64,000 nucleotides of DNA from Cylindrobasidium torrendii FP15055 ss-10 (taxonomy: Eukaryota; Basidiomycota; Agaricomycetes; Agaricales; Physalacriaceae), in contig KN880520.1 in the NCBI GenBank assembly GCA_000934385.1, forward strand, positions 27,853-91,852, read 5' to 3'. Below the pieces are notes generated by a model. It saw only the letters and a list, made by a program, of their open reading frames with translations, was not told the origin of the DNA and ran no database searches. The position numbers and the translations under genes were made by a program. Positions 42,639 through 53,925 of this stretch are shown piece by piece; position 1 is the first letter of the stretch; the number at the start of each line of letters is the position of its first letter.

Positions 42639-45544
42639 ATGTTTAAATCGAGTTCCGGACGCGTTGTTGCGCGCAGGTTTCTTACCACAACGGCTTCTGC
42701 GGTCCAACAAGTGCGTTTGAAGCTGTGTCAATGCAAAAGCTAATTGCCCTCCAGTCCGGTCCAACTGCCTCCGCTTCCCTCTTCATCGACTCTGTCTTCC
42801 CCACCCAGATTGGACGCTTTGAGTAGGTCATCTAGTAGCATTATTTTGCTCTTGAATAATGGAAAAATCAGCTTCCGTCGATATGTGGGCTTCTTCCTAC
42901 AGGATTCACTCGTCCAAAAAGTCGAAAGTACACTGAGCGCCTACAAATCCCATGGCTTCAAAGTGGAGAGCATTGAACCGCATCAAAAAGACGGGGGCGT
43001 TTTTGTCAAGTTCTCGTATGTAGCAAGTGAACAGGTCGACGCACAAACAATCGAACGCGAGCTACAGCAAGCCCTACAACGCAAGTCAATGCCAACTTGG
43101 TTGGGCACGCCTGGCGGACGACCTTGGCTTGTGAAAGGCGGCCCATGGATAGAGGTAATGTATGCCATGTCACTTAAATTATGCCCTCACACTGTTCCAG
43201 GATATGAACCGCTATCCGTCCTCCATCCTCAAGGTTTCATTCGACGGACCCGATGTTAATGAAGAGACACTTTACCGGACGTTGCGGGTACGTGCTCCTT
43301 TCTATCCTCTACAGCTCATCTACAATATCTCCCAAGCCATTTGGGCGCATTAAAGAACTCTCGCCTCCCACTCCTGGAGCTGCCGGTCTGCTGCGTTTCT
43401 CGACAGCCACCTTCAGTCGGACCCACTCCGCGGCCATTGCGCGCAATGTGCTTCATGGCTACTCTATCCCATCGGGCACATCGGTTACGACGCTACGGAC
43501 GAGCTATCAGGCGCCTATACAAGCTCATGCTATCCGCGACTTTATGGGCAAGCATCCCAAGATTGTGCTCCCTGTCCTCTTTACCCTTCTGGCGACCATA
43601 ACATATGCTGTACGCTTTACGTTCATCCTCGCCCCTCAATATTGACATACGTCTAGATCTTTGACCCCGTGCGGACACTTCTTGTGCAAGGCAAGGTTGA
43701 ACAATGGTTTGACCTCCGCGGTAAGTAGTTTCTCGTTGATGATTCGTCCCACTAATCGTGACACTAGAAAATGAGGTGTATCTATGGCTCAGGACTAACA
43801 CCTTCGACCGCATCTACTCGACCTCCCTTCCGCATGGCTCAAGCGGTGATGTCTGGAAAGAACGCAAGGATGCAGAGGAGGCCATAGAAGCGTATTTGCG
43901 CGATCTTCCTAGTGTGTTTCTCGCAAAGAGTTATGACCAGTCCCATTGACGCTGCCCATAGCCACCGTTGCATTCGTTCACGGTCCTCAAGGTAGCGGCA
44001 AGACGACAATGCTGAACAGCATGCTTCACGGGTCTGAGCGTCGGGTATTGACGGTAGACTGCCTGGCGCTTCTCAAAGCGACGTCTGACACCCAGCTTGT
44101 CGACGCACTTGCGAATCAAACAGGCTACTGGCCTGTCTTTTCCTTCTTCAACTCCGTCAGCAACCTCATCGACCTCGCCAGTGTTGGCCTCATTGGGCAG
44201 AAAGGTTCGGTTAATGCCTTTAAATGGATTAAATGCTAACCTAGTCTGCAGCTGGATTCAGTAGCTCTTTGACTGAACAACTCCATGACATCTTGAGCGT
44301 TACGACTGAGGCTCTATCCAATGTCGGCTCTTCTCATCGTCGGAAGACGGACAAGCAAGCAAAGAAGGCGGAGAAAGCGAAGAAGGCAACCCCACCTCGC
44401 CCTTCCAATGACACGACATCCGTCAGCGAAAAGGCTGCTGCTGGCCTCAGTGAGAATTCCGCAGACAGCGACGTCTCTCCGCCGACCAGCCACCACAACC
44501 ATGCGTCGCCAGAGGCAGTCTCTAGCCTTCCCATCGTCATTATCAAGAACTACCAACTCAAAGGCGGTCCCTTGAGAGACGAGACGCTCACGGCCATTGC
44601 ATCATGGGCAGCTACACTGGCAGAGAACAGAATTGCGCACGTTATCGTTGTCAGCGACAACCGCGAAAACATGAAGCGCATCGCCAAGGCGCTTCCTGCG
44701 AAGCCGCTCGTGGTTATCGGACTGGACGACGCGGATTCGGAGAGCGCCATGGCGTTCGTGCAGCAGAAGCTCAAGGATGCCGATGTCAATGTTGAGCTAA
44801 ATGCCAACCAGGCGAAGGTCGTTGAGAAACTGGGCGGCCGCGCGAGTGATTTGGAAACTCTCATTCACAAGATCCGTTCGGGCCTCACTGTGGAGGATGC
44901 GGTAGAGGATATCATCAACCGCGGTGTGGGTGAGATACAGAAGAGCGCATTTGGGGACGATGCGGAGGATGCGAAGAATTTGCCGTGGACGAGGCAGCAA
45001 GCGTGGGCAGTTCTGCGCAAGCTGGCGAAGAGCCCGGAGATTTCGTATTCTGAGCTTTTGCTGGATTTCCCATTCAAGGGAGACGAGCAGCCGCTGAGGA
45101 ATATGGAACAGGCTGAGTTGATTTCGATGGGAACAGAGAAGAGTGGGAGACCCTCGACAGTGAGGCCGGGGAAACCGATTTATAGGTCTGTCTTCCAGAG
45201 GCTTGTCCAAGGTGTGTTTTACTGTTCACGCAAAGGACGTGGGTTGCTTATGGTGGTATACAGATCCGGGATTCCAGGCATCGCAGGATTTGGCATTCAA
45301 CGAAAAGATTATTGCCTCCTCCGATGCGACTGTCAAGTCATGCGAGGACGAGCTGTCCCGGTTGAGGGACATGGGCGCGGATTCTGGCTGGACAGGCACC
45401 TTTGGCGTGGGGGTCCTGTCGTCGCGGATGAACTACTTGCTCGAAAAGATGAAGGATGCACAGGCCAAGATTGAGAAGCTAGAGAAGGATAACAAGGGCT
45501 TGAAGAAGGTGCTCATGAGCGTGGATGTGCGGGCGAGCAAGTGA
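42639..45544 (+). CDS. YME2: Mitochondrial escape protein 2 (YME2 / RNA12)
   Basis: Inner mitochondrial membrane protein that affects mitochondrial DNA maintenance and nucleoid structure. The N-terminus (MFKSSSGRVVARRFLTTTASAVQQ) is a matrix-targeting presequence. An RRM-like segment follows (SILKVSFDGPDVNEETLYRTLR). A membrane segment reads IVLPVLFTLLATITYA. Then comes the ATPase-like domain with Walker A FVHGPQGSGKTTMLNSM and the block SLPIVIIKNYQLKGG. The C-terminus is a coiled coil (MKDAQAKIEKLEKDNKGLKKV). About nine introns; the last joins QG to DPGFQASQDLAFN. Domain order and length match the family. Confidence 0.9.
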
Positions 45545-46687
45545 GACGCTCGCAAGGACTTTTGGAATTTTTTGTATATTGTAGGATGAGTAAGTAATCA
45601 ACCTGACCACAGTTCCTTTGTACACGCACAATTGACGGTAGGACGGTGCCTCATTGAACTGTGCCAGTGCTTAAAGATTGCTGAGCGGCGCGAATTAAGT
45701 TACCCGCACCGGTCTCCGTTAGTGCAAATTGGTGGTGGACGCACAACTAAACGTGCATCTCGAATGTCGAGAGCTTGGAACGTTCCCGTCTAGTACATTT
45801 CAAGTGTGTTGCGATCTCTTTGGTGAGGGATCTGATATGTACATTGCCCGTGCTGTCTCTGCCAGATGCTATGCTCAGCCTTGCTTTATCCCAAAAGAGC
45901 CCAGCTACATCGGACTGCATGTCGTAGGGGCCCGGGTTGTAATCCCATTGTCAGTGTCGGGACTGAACAACAGCCACAAAATTGGTCAGCCCAACTCTAT
46001 CGGTACACATCTATCTATCTGGTCACACTGTCTGAAGTAAAAGTTTTGCTGAGTGAATCCAAGGACACTGCGTATGGAACTCAAACTCCGTGAATGCGTC
46101 CACAGAGAGCACGCATTTCCACCAGTAGTATTAGTCCACTGACAAGGTGACTGTAGCGGGCAATCCGACCACGATTGGTTTGTGCAGCGCCCACGTTATC
46201 GTTGACAAGTGAGCGGACGCTTACACAGGTGCTCTCGCCATTTCAGATCAGTCCTCTCGGAGATTGCGAGAACACACGATGAATGTGTGGCGCCTCGCGT
46301 TTGCCTGCAGGCCGGTTTGATGGCCCTCTTTTCCCTTCTTTCCCGGAAACCCCATGAGGTACTCAAGTTCAAACAACCTCGACGCGGTCAAGTTCATGGT
46401 TTACCCTTCGCTCTTCCGTTATATTTTGGGTTCCTCTAGCCCTGCCTATCCTCATATTCTTTCACAACACGGGTGGTATGATATTGTGATCCAGGGCGCC
46501 TAACCTATCCTCACTCAGTATCGCACAGTACAGTAAGTGTAGTGCCAACACGGTGGCCTGGATCGCAAACGGGCTGTCAGCGCCGTTACAAGGGTCTGGT
46601 CGCGTGAAAGTAGCGATTTGCATATAAGTAAGAGCTTGTGACTGTCTTGCTGTGGGCCCCTTGGGAATCCTTTGCCATCTGTCAGCC
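45545..46687. other. Intergenic, 1.1 kb, nothing recognised
   Basis: Frames of up to 103 codons at 45729-46040 show no motif. It probably holds the 3' region of YME2 and the promoter of the SKN1-like gene. Confidence 0.45.
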
Positions 46688-48295
46688 ATGTCCGGCACTG
46701 CCAACTCAGACTCGACGGCGGTAGCCTCGACATCGGACAGCTCGAGCACATCATCGTCGAGTGCAGAGGAGGTTGTCGCTGTTCCCCCGCGGCCCGTGTT
46801 CCCGACCATGCGCCGGACGTCGCTGCCAACTGCTTTGCAGGACTCACTCCCGAGACACCCATCTCTTGTCTCTCTGGACACTGATCCTTTCCTCCCCGAC
46901 ATGTCCCCGCCGCCGTCCCGCCCAGCGTCGACATCGCTCTATGTATCGTCCCCGCTGAATCCGACGGCGCGTGCACCTGCGCTGCCAAGGCGGGCAACCT
47001 TCGACTTTAACCGTATTGCTTCGGACGAGGTGCGGGCATTGTCCAGTCCAGATCCGGAAAATGGACTTCCAAGACGAGAGTCCATGATCCTCTACCGCTT
47101 TGTCGATCCTGCAGGCGTCCAGCGCCCAGAGTCGGTCTACGCAGGCTTGGACATGCCCCCATCGCCGCCATTTGTACAGGGCCACAAGCGGGTTTCCACC
47201 GCGTCCAGCATCGATTCGCTCATGTCTATCTCTGCTGATTCCAAGTACCCGCTGGTCGGCGGGAACGTACACTCTCCTGGTGTCGTCGCATACTCGTTCG
47301 ATCCTCTAGCCGACGACGGGGACGGCACAGAAGACTGGCTGTTTGATGAGAAGGGGCTCAAGAAGAAGTCAAAACGCGCACCGCGGCGCTGGTGGAATGT
47401 CGCTATGCTCTTCCTCGTCGTCCTTGGGCTGCTCTGCATCCTCATGATCTATCCCATCGTCAAGTTCAGTAACGACAAGCACAACAAACACGCGTCCGAG
47501 GTCCACAATCCGTACATCAACAGCACTGGCCAGGCAGAAGAGCGCCCCGTCGACGTCGATGGCAACTTTAATGCACGCAGGGGCGTTTCTGAGCGAATTC
47601 AGCTAAAGTGCGTTACACATCCACTTCCGAGCTCTGCGGAATAGCGCCGCCGCTAAACCTCGTTTTCTACAGACCAGCATCTTCGGCGTTTGGCAAATTC
47701 CAGCCAATAGATAGCGTGTATCTGGATCCTGAACGTGTGTTACTCTTTGAAGATACATTTGACAGGACTACTGCCCATGACTCGGATGAGGCTCTGTCTC
47801 GAAGTACGCGTCTTTTGTTGTTAGCCGCTTTGATGGGCGCTTACCTTTGCTTTCTCGCAGACGAGGACGATTTCTGGCATTTGTTACCCAACGCCCCTCA
47901 AGACTCCCCTCATATTTTACAAGATGGGCGGCTTGTCCTGCAACTCAGCGGAGATGTATCACGACCAGCTCTCTCTCTGCGGACACCCTTGTGTTTGTCG
48001 CATGGGTACATCGAGGTTGCGTATAGTATTGAAGGACATCCGAGCTCAATGGTACACATCTTCATTCAGTGCAGAATCTAGTCTGACAGACGACATCTAG
48101 TGGATGCGCTATGATAGCGACGAGGGCGTCTGGCTGAAAATGACCATCAACAATATCTCTGTCAAGAATTTGGAGGACGTGTGTGCGTACTGGATAGATG
48201 CGATTCGCGTTTGGAGGACAGCCAGCGACCCGTCAATTTTGTGCACGTCTGAATCCATAACACAAGACTTTGACTTTACGCCTTTACTCAACTAA
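46688..48295 (+). CDS. SKN1/KRE6-like type II membrane protein lacking the GH16 catalytic core
   Basis: SKN1/KRE6 proteins act in the secretory pathway in cell-wall beta-1,6-glucan synthesis. The N-terminal half looks like that family: a Ser/Pro-rich cytoplasmic region, then SADSKYPLVGG, GVVAYSFDPLADD, a basic KKKSKRAPRRWW and a single membrane anchor (VAMLFLVVLGLLCILMIYPIV). The luminal part is short: a GH16-like start (RVLLFEDTFDR), a SHGYIEVAYSIEG strand and a closing YWIDAIRVWR that resembles the last GH16 strand. The middle with the ExDxxE active site is absent, and the only intron nearby (about 50 nt after SSM) leaves no room for it. The family link is inference. It may be a non-catalytic paralogue, a carbohydrate-binding protein or a decaying gene. 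Confidence 0.65.
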
Positions 48296-48538
48296 CGAAC
48301 TATCAATGACTTGAGCTTTTTTCATGGGTACAAACGGGGATCGATATTCACTGGATGTACAATAGCGACGTTTGTTTGTATTTATATTACCTTCTTCTGT
48401 TGTAGCTCTTCGTCAATGCTATATGCCAACTTTCGTATACAATCCATCACTTAGGTACTTGCTTCGCCACAATCAACTCGATCGGCGTGACCGAAGTTAG
48501 AACGCGTCTTGATTCCCGCCATCACTCTCGATTCACCA

Positions 48539-50340
48539 TGCCTCGAGAAATTGTAACAGTACAAATGGGCCAATGCGGCAACCAAAGTGCGTTTGTGGTT
48601 TGTCTTGCAGTCGTCTCTAACGCGCCATAGTGGGTTCCGTGTACTGGCAAAGACTCTGCGCGGAACATGGCATCAGCAAGGAGGGTATCGTCGAGGAATG
48701 GGCAACCGAGGGCGGAGACCGCAAGGATGTGTTCTTCTACCAAGCGGATGACGAGCATTACATTCCCCGTGCAATCCTGGTTGACCTAGAACCAAGGGTG
48801 CGGCGCGTCAACTTGATTTCTGCTTCGCGTCGCTAAACGCGTCTAGGTTATCAACAACATCCTCACTTCACCCTACGCCAACTTGTACAACCCAGAAAAC
48901 ATATTCGTGTCAAAAGATGGAGGTGGAGCGGGTAATAACTGGGCTCAAGGGTACGGGGCAGGCGAAAAGATATACGAGGAAGTGATGGAGATGGTTGACC
49001 GCGAAGCGGAGGGCAGTGATTCATTGGAGGTGCGGTGACAGTGTTTCTACGCGATTAACGCTCATCTTATTTACAGGGATTCATGCTTATGCACTCAATA
49101 GCAGGAGGCACTGGCTCTGGCTTGGGATCGTTCCTGCTCGAACGCTTGAACGACAAGTTTCCTAAGAAGCTCATTCAGACGTACAGTGTCTTTCCTAACG
49201 CGCAAGAAGGAGATGTTGTCGTGCAACCATACAACTCTCTCTTGACACTGAAGCGTTTGGTTAACCATGCCGACTCTGTTGTCGTATTAGACAACGGTGC
49301 ATTAGCGCGTATCGCTGCCGACAGATTGCATGTCCAAACACCCAGCTTCGACCAGACAAACCAACTCGTACGTTATTCCCTTCCTTTGTTCCTCAATCCA
49401 CGCTGAGGAACTTGCTAGGTATCTACGGTCATGGCAGCCAGCACCCAAACACTGCGATACCCAGGCCCAATGTACAACGACCTCGTCGGCATGATTGCGT
49501 CGCTCATCCCGACTCCGCGCTGCCACTTCCTCATGACATCTTATACCCCATTCACGAGCGACTCCATCGACCAGGCGAAGCCTATCCGCCGAACGACGGT
49601 GCTCGACGTGATGCGCCGGCTCTTACAACCAAAGAACCGTATGGTGTCGACAACACCAAGCAAGACGGCGTGCTATATATCCATCTTGAATATCATTCAG
49701 GGTGATGTTGACCCCACCGATGTGAGTCTTCCTTTCCTTGCCAGTATCCTTCCTTGTTGTGTAAGTCTGAAATGTGGGCTGACGGGCGCGTAGATTCATC
49801 AGTCCTTGTTGCGGATACGGGAGCGGCAGTTGGCGAACTTTATTCCATGGGGACCATCTTCAATACAGGTCGCGCCAACGCGCAAGTCGCCGTATATTGC
49901 GACGAACCATCGGGTGTCTGGGTTGATGTTGGCGAATCACACGAGTATAGCATCGGTGCGTGTCTCTTTGCCCTTTGCTTTCCATCATCATCTTGAACCA
50001 ACCCCGTATTTACACCACTACTCTATTCTTTGGTATCCCAAGCGCACATACTCACATAGTTCTACAGCTCTTCAAACGCATGCTAGACCAATTCGACAGA
50101 TTGAGACGGCGGAATGCGTTCATGGAGCAGTACAAGAAGGAAAAGATGTTCGAGAATGGGCTTGACGAGTTTGACGACGCGCGCGCGACGTGCGACGAGC
50201 TGTTGAAGGAGTATAAAGCGTGTGAGAGTGCGGACTACATAAACTATGTGAGTGCAGTCACGGTTCCATGCCTGAGGTTTCTGGATTATGTGCTAACATT
50301 GCTTCTCTGACAGGGTAGCCCAGAAGGAGATGGCGCATAG
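48539..50340 (+). CDS. TUB4: Gamma-tubulin
   Basis: Core of the gamma-tubulin complex that nucleates microtubules at spindle pole bodies. The start [16 protein letters not shown] is typical. An intron leads to [15 protein letters not shown]. The tubulin signature reads [14 protein letters not shown]. Later landmarks: [49 protein letters not shown] and [25 protein letters not shown]. The chosen last exon gives GSPEGDGA and TAG at 50340. The weakest point is this C-terminus: a downstream stretch (50408-50467) is also open, so an alternative ending is possible. About seven short introns. Confidence 0.92.
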
Positions 50341-50792
50341 GGTGCGTAGCTAGTTGGGTTCGATTCACCTGTGTATCATGTTATTGTTCACCTTTGCTGT
50401 GTGTAGTCCTACAAATTGAACGAGATGGATCTTGCGGAGCAGACTCGCATGCCAGAGAAGAAATAGTAACGTCTGCTTTGCAGAAGGCAGAAGGATACTG
50501 TAATGCCTTCAAAACAGTTTTGATAGCTGAGATTGTTTGTCAAACAAGCTGTCACCGACGCACTCACGGGAGGGCAGTTAACTTGGGAAGCATCGTCGAA
50601 GTCCTGACGCGGACGGGCTGGTGCACTGTACAACATTCGATATCATCGTCACCATTATGTAGACTTGAAAGCTTCGCATTATGTAAGATTAAGCGCTATG
50701 AACTTGAGGGCGCTTATTACGCGTCCTCGAGGCCTCAGTCTTCTTAACCTGAGTCTCTTGGGGACCTCTATCGATCTTTCGTCTCTTCCACC
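50341..50792. other. Intergenic between gamma-tubulin and a small unknown gene
   Basis: Contains a short open stretch (50408-50467, LNEMDLAEQTRMPEKK) after an acceptor-like TGTGTAG; it could be an alternative last exon of the upstream gene. Otherwise nothing recognised. Confidence 0.4.
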
Positions 50793-51422
50793 ATGGGATC
50801 TACGACAGATATTTACTATATCACTTTGGACGCCAATGTATCGAAGGAGAATGCTCGCAATCTTACCTATCGCTCTCACGCCAGGCAAATCAACATAGAA
50901 ACGTGCCGTCGCATCAGCGACCTGTGCGAAAAACTGAAAGAGACCCACGATGCGGAAGATGTTCAGGTATACCGCCCTACGAACTGCGCGACGTTATCCA
51001 AGTTCGGCAGTCATATTGTAATGCCAGCCACGGCGCCGAGCGTAAGAGATCATATTCTATAAAAGATGTTGATCATGGCTGACATTTTGCTAGAATGTAC
51101 GACGATACACTCCACGGTCGCTTGCATTTGACCTCGCAACTTACGACTTGGAGGAATTAGCGGCTCCGATCCTCCCCTACGAATCTACCCGCGAAGTTTT
51201 CATCAGCCAGGATCCTAGCGAGCGCCCACAGATCTTTATCGTTCTCCTCTCTGGTGTCGCTAGGGGAAGGTAAGTAGACTTGAACCAGCCATTCGCGTCT
51301 TCAAAGATTGCTTACGCCGCCATTAGTTCATCATCTGCACTAGTCGTACAGGCGAGGCCATGGTAGAGCTTGGAACTCGTCAATTGAAGAGCGAGATCGA
51401 TGTTCATCGAGGCTTGCAGTAA
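50793..51422 (+). CDS. Small unknown protein, three exons
   Basis: Not recognised. The first exon is open from ATG 50793 (MGSTTDIYYITLDANVSKEN) to a GTAAGA donor after MPATAPS. After TTTTGCTAG the frame continues with NVRRYTPRSLAFDLATYDLEE and YESTREVFISQDPSERP. The second intron (GTAAGT from 51270) ends best at CTGCACTAG and gives SRTGEAMVELGTRQLKSEI, ending at TAA 51422. The product has about 170 residues, is soluble and mixed-charge, with no signal peptide or membrane segment. Consistent codon continuity across two canonical introns argues for a real gene; homologues could not be searched. Confidence 0.5.
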
Positions 51423-52449
51423 GTCCATAAAATATTCTTTGTCAAGTATTTATATTACCAGCCATCCATGTACGTAGTAACAGTGCCATCTTGTGAAAAG
51501 TTTAGCTACACAGGACGGATGTCATTCTTTAGTCGAGTTGACTGTATTGAACTTCGAATGCAAGAGGCTTGGGAATCTTGAAAACTTTAGGGAAGAGCAA
51601 GTACAGAATTTAATCCGAAGTCGAAGGACTCGGAGCCGAACATTAAAGCGATCATGTAGTATGTAGTGGTGATGTAGTGCAACGGTGAATGAGCTCCAAG
51701 AAGTTCAATTGACAGATACAATTGATTTAAGCTTAAGTAGAGTGAGCATGTAGTCACAAAAGAGGAATAATGACATCATCTTCGCCCCCCAACAGTGACC
51801 CACCGTCACCCGATGCTGACGCGACGACGCGATTTTTTTTTGAATCTCAAGTTTATTGTCTTCCCAAGCTAATATAGCTAGTAGGGACTACGCGTACGAC
51901 TTGTATAGTAATGCAGCGGGTTAGCTGGGTCAGGCCTTCGCATACCGTCTGCTGGGGGGATATACTTCTCGGTGAAGTTCCTTGAACTGTGTTTGGCTGG
52001 GACGATGCGATCCGAGTCTGTATGAGACTGAGGCCGGCAAATCAGATTTCTTGTTCTTCTCTGGGACGTCGGGCGTGGTGGGCACGAGTAAATGACACTT
52101 ATACTAGCTTAGCTAGCTACTGCTATTTCTGAAACTCGCTCGACACTGCCAACGCCTCTATCAGATTATTAAAAGATGTATAGGATTCCGGAGGGCTGGT
52201 CAGACATGCCAGGTCGCACTGGTACTGCAGTGTAGACCCCGTCAATGGTGGCCAGTGATGTTCACTCAAAGCCAAATTAAAAAAGAGCCAAGCTTCCCGC
52301 GCCTCTTACCAGGTGGTGCACAACAATGCTATGGCCCAAGTTTTGGGCCGCGCGACTACCCTACCATCTGCAGCTTTGAGTTGACTCCCTGGAAAAGCCA
52401 GACAAGTTTGAAATTCATGCCATTGCTTAGCATTAGACATGAAATTCTG
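51423..52449. other. Intergenic, 1 kb, nothing recognised
   Basis: Includes a T run at 51833-51841. No frame with motifs. Confidence 0.45.
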
Positions 52450-53793
52450 CTATAGAATTTTACGGTACATCACATTCTCACGCATAACACCAAAAGTGAA
52501 CCGCAGGTCCACCCCTTGTTCTCTAGCATTATCCTCGACCATCTCCGCTGTATCCAGAGTAAGCCTATCCACCAGTCGCGCATTGCCGTTGTAGAACGCT
52601 AAGATCATTATTGTAGCCCTCTGGATAGAATTCCGTGGCCCAAGAACCTTCCCCGCAACAGACATTCCAACTTGAAGCACATCCCTACATCCCTCTGCGC
52701 AGGGACGGTAATGTCCCTCTATCCTCAGGTGGAATTCACGAAGCGTAGGAGGGACTGCCGAGGTAAATGGTCGGAACATGTCTAACATGCCCCAACATAC
52801 AGGACCGGTCAGTCTCAAGGAGGGATGTGTGACATCCATCGTGAGGCACTCGAGGGATGAGAGTGTAGGAAGCAGGTCATAAAGGCTTGAGATGAGCGCT
52901 GCAGGCCATTTCGAAATCCGGATGGTGAGGGTCGTCAATGAACAGCCGGAGCGTTGGACGAAGTCTTCACAGCGGGGAATGGTGCCAAAATCGATGTCCA
53001 ATTTGCGTAAGGAGGGAAATTTGTAATAGGGCAGCCAGTGCTTCTGGTATCGACACGGCAAGAGCTTTTTCAGGTTTGCGTTGTGTATAATTGAACCAGG
53101 GGAAGATTCACCGTCCAAGTCGATATACTCCAGTGAGATACACTCGGGAACCACTTGGGCGAGTATCTCCCTGATCCTGGGGAAGGGTGCGAGGCCAAAG
53201 CCCGGAAAACAAAACACCGTGAGATGTGTGAGCTGAGACCATGGGAACGATACGACCAAGTGAAGACCGGCATTGCAGCGAAGTTGTTTAAGGGAAGGCG
53301 AATTCCTAAACACCTTTGATAGCATGCGAAAGTCCCTCGCGCTGCCAATGTTCGCTGGCTCCATCCAGTCGAAGAACATTAAATTGGGGATTCGGTCTTG
53401 CAGATTAGCGAGAGAGTTGATTTTACATCCTTTCGTAAGAAGACTGAGCCTTCGCCACCGACGTGAGGTGGGGATTAGAGTTTTTGCTAGCTTGTTCCAT
53501 CCTGTTGCGCTGATGGAAATGTCGAGGGGTGCATTACCAGAGCGCTTCAGAGCCAGGGAGAGCAGTCCATCTGCGTGAGACGGATCCCCTTTTATGAAAT
53601 TTACAATGATATAGGACCAGAGATTAGACGTCGTTGTTGCGGCATCATGCCAGTGGCGACAGACAGATAGAAGTTTGTGCTGGGTGGGGACTTTCCGAGA
53701 AGGAATTTCGTATGTAACCCACGGAATATTGTTACACGATAGCACGAAGATGTACTGCAGGAGTTCGAGAGGGAGGTCGTTGATTTTGGCCAT
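52450..53793 (-). CDS. F-box protein, dispersed copy (about 447 residues, intronless)
   Basis: Starts at ATG 53793 (MAKINDLPLELLQYIF, a clear F-box). Then HKLLSVCRHWHDAATTTSNLWS is the second F-box helix pair, shared in layout with the tandem array (LLQVxRRWNxIASxSTRLWSS). LRR-like strands follow (LKQLRCNAGLHLVVSFPWSQLTHLTVF, KFPSLRKLDIDFGTI, CSLTTLTIRIS), ending at TAG 52450. An earlier in-frame ATG (53841) would add 16 residues that overlap the divergent promoter; it is less likely. Same family as the array but distant, and without the TGATCGATCA site. Confidence 0.8.
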   Translation of the reverse strand: MAKINDLPLELLQYIFVLSCNNIPWVTYEIPSRKVPTQHKLLSVCRHWHDAATTTSNLWSYIIVNFIKGDPSHADGLLSLALKRSGNAPLDISISATGWNKLAKTLIPTSRRWRRLSLLTKGCKINSLANLQDRIPNLMFFDWMEPANIGSARDFRMLSKVFRNSPSLKQLRCNAGLHLVVSFPWSQLTHLTVFCFPGFGLAPFPRIREILAQVVPECISLEYIDLDGESSPGSIIHNANLKKLLPCRYQKHWLPYYKFPSLRKLDIDFGTIPRCEDFVQRSGCSLTTLTIRISKWPAALISSLYDLLPTLSSLECLTMDVTHPSLRLTGPVCWGMLDMFRPFTSAVPPTLREFHLRIEGHYRPCAEGCRDVLQVGMSVAGKVLGPRNSIQRATIMILAFYNGNARLVDRLTLDTAEMVEDNAREQGVDLRFTFGVMRENVMYRKIL

Positions 53794-53925
53794 GGTGGTA
53801 AGAGAGGAAGGTCCAGTGGCACACGAGGGACGATCACTCAACGATCACTGTCAGGTTGAGTGACGGGTTGAGTTCGATCATTTGGGCAATCGCGCTCAGT
53901 CACTGTCAGTTCAGCACCGACGACC
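53794..53925. promoter_or_regulatory. Shared 132-bp promoter with a 9-bp inverted repeat
   Basis: Separates the divergent F-box (53793) and SCYL2-like (53926) start codons. TCACTCAAC at 53834-53842 is mirrored by GTTGAGTGA at 53855-53863, with a 12-bp spacer. CACTGTCAG occurs twice (about 53846 and 53900). No TATA box. Confidence 0.5.
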
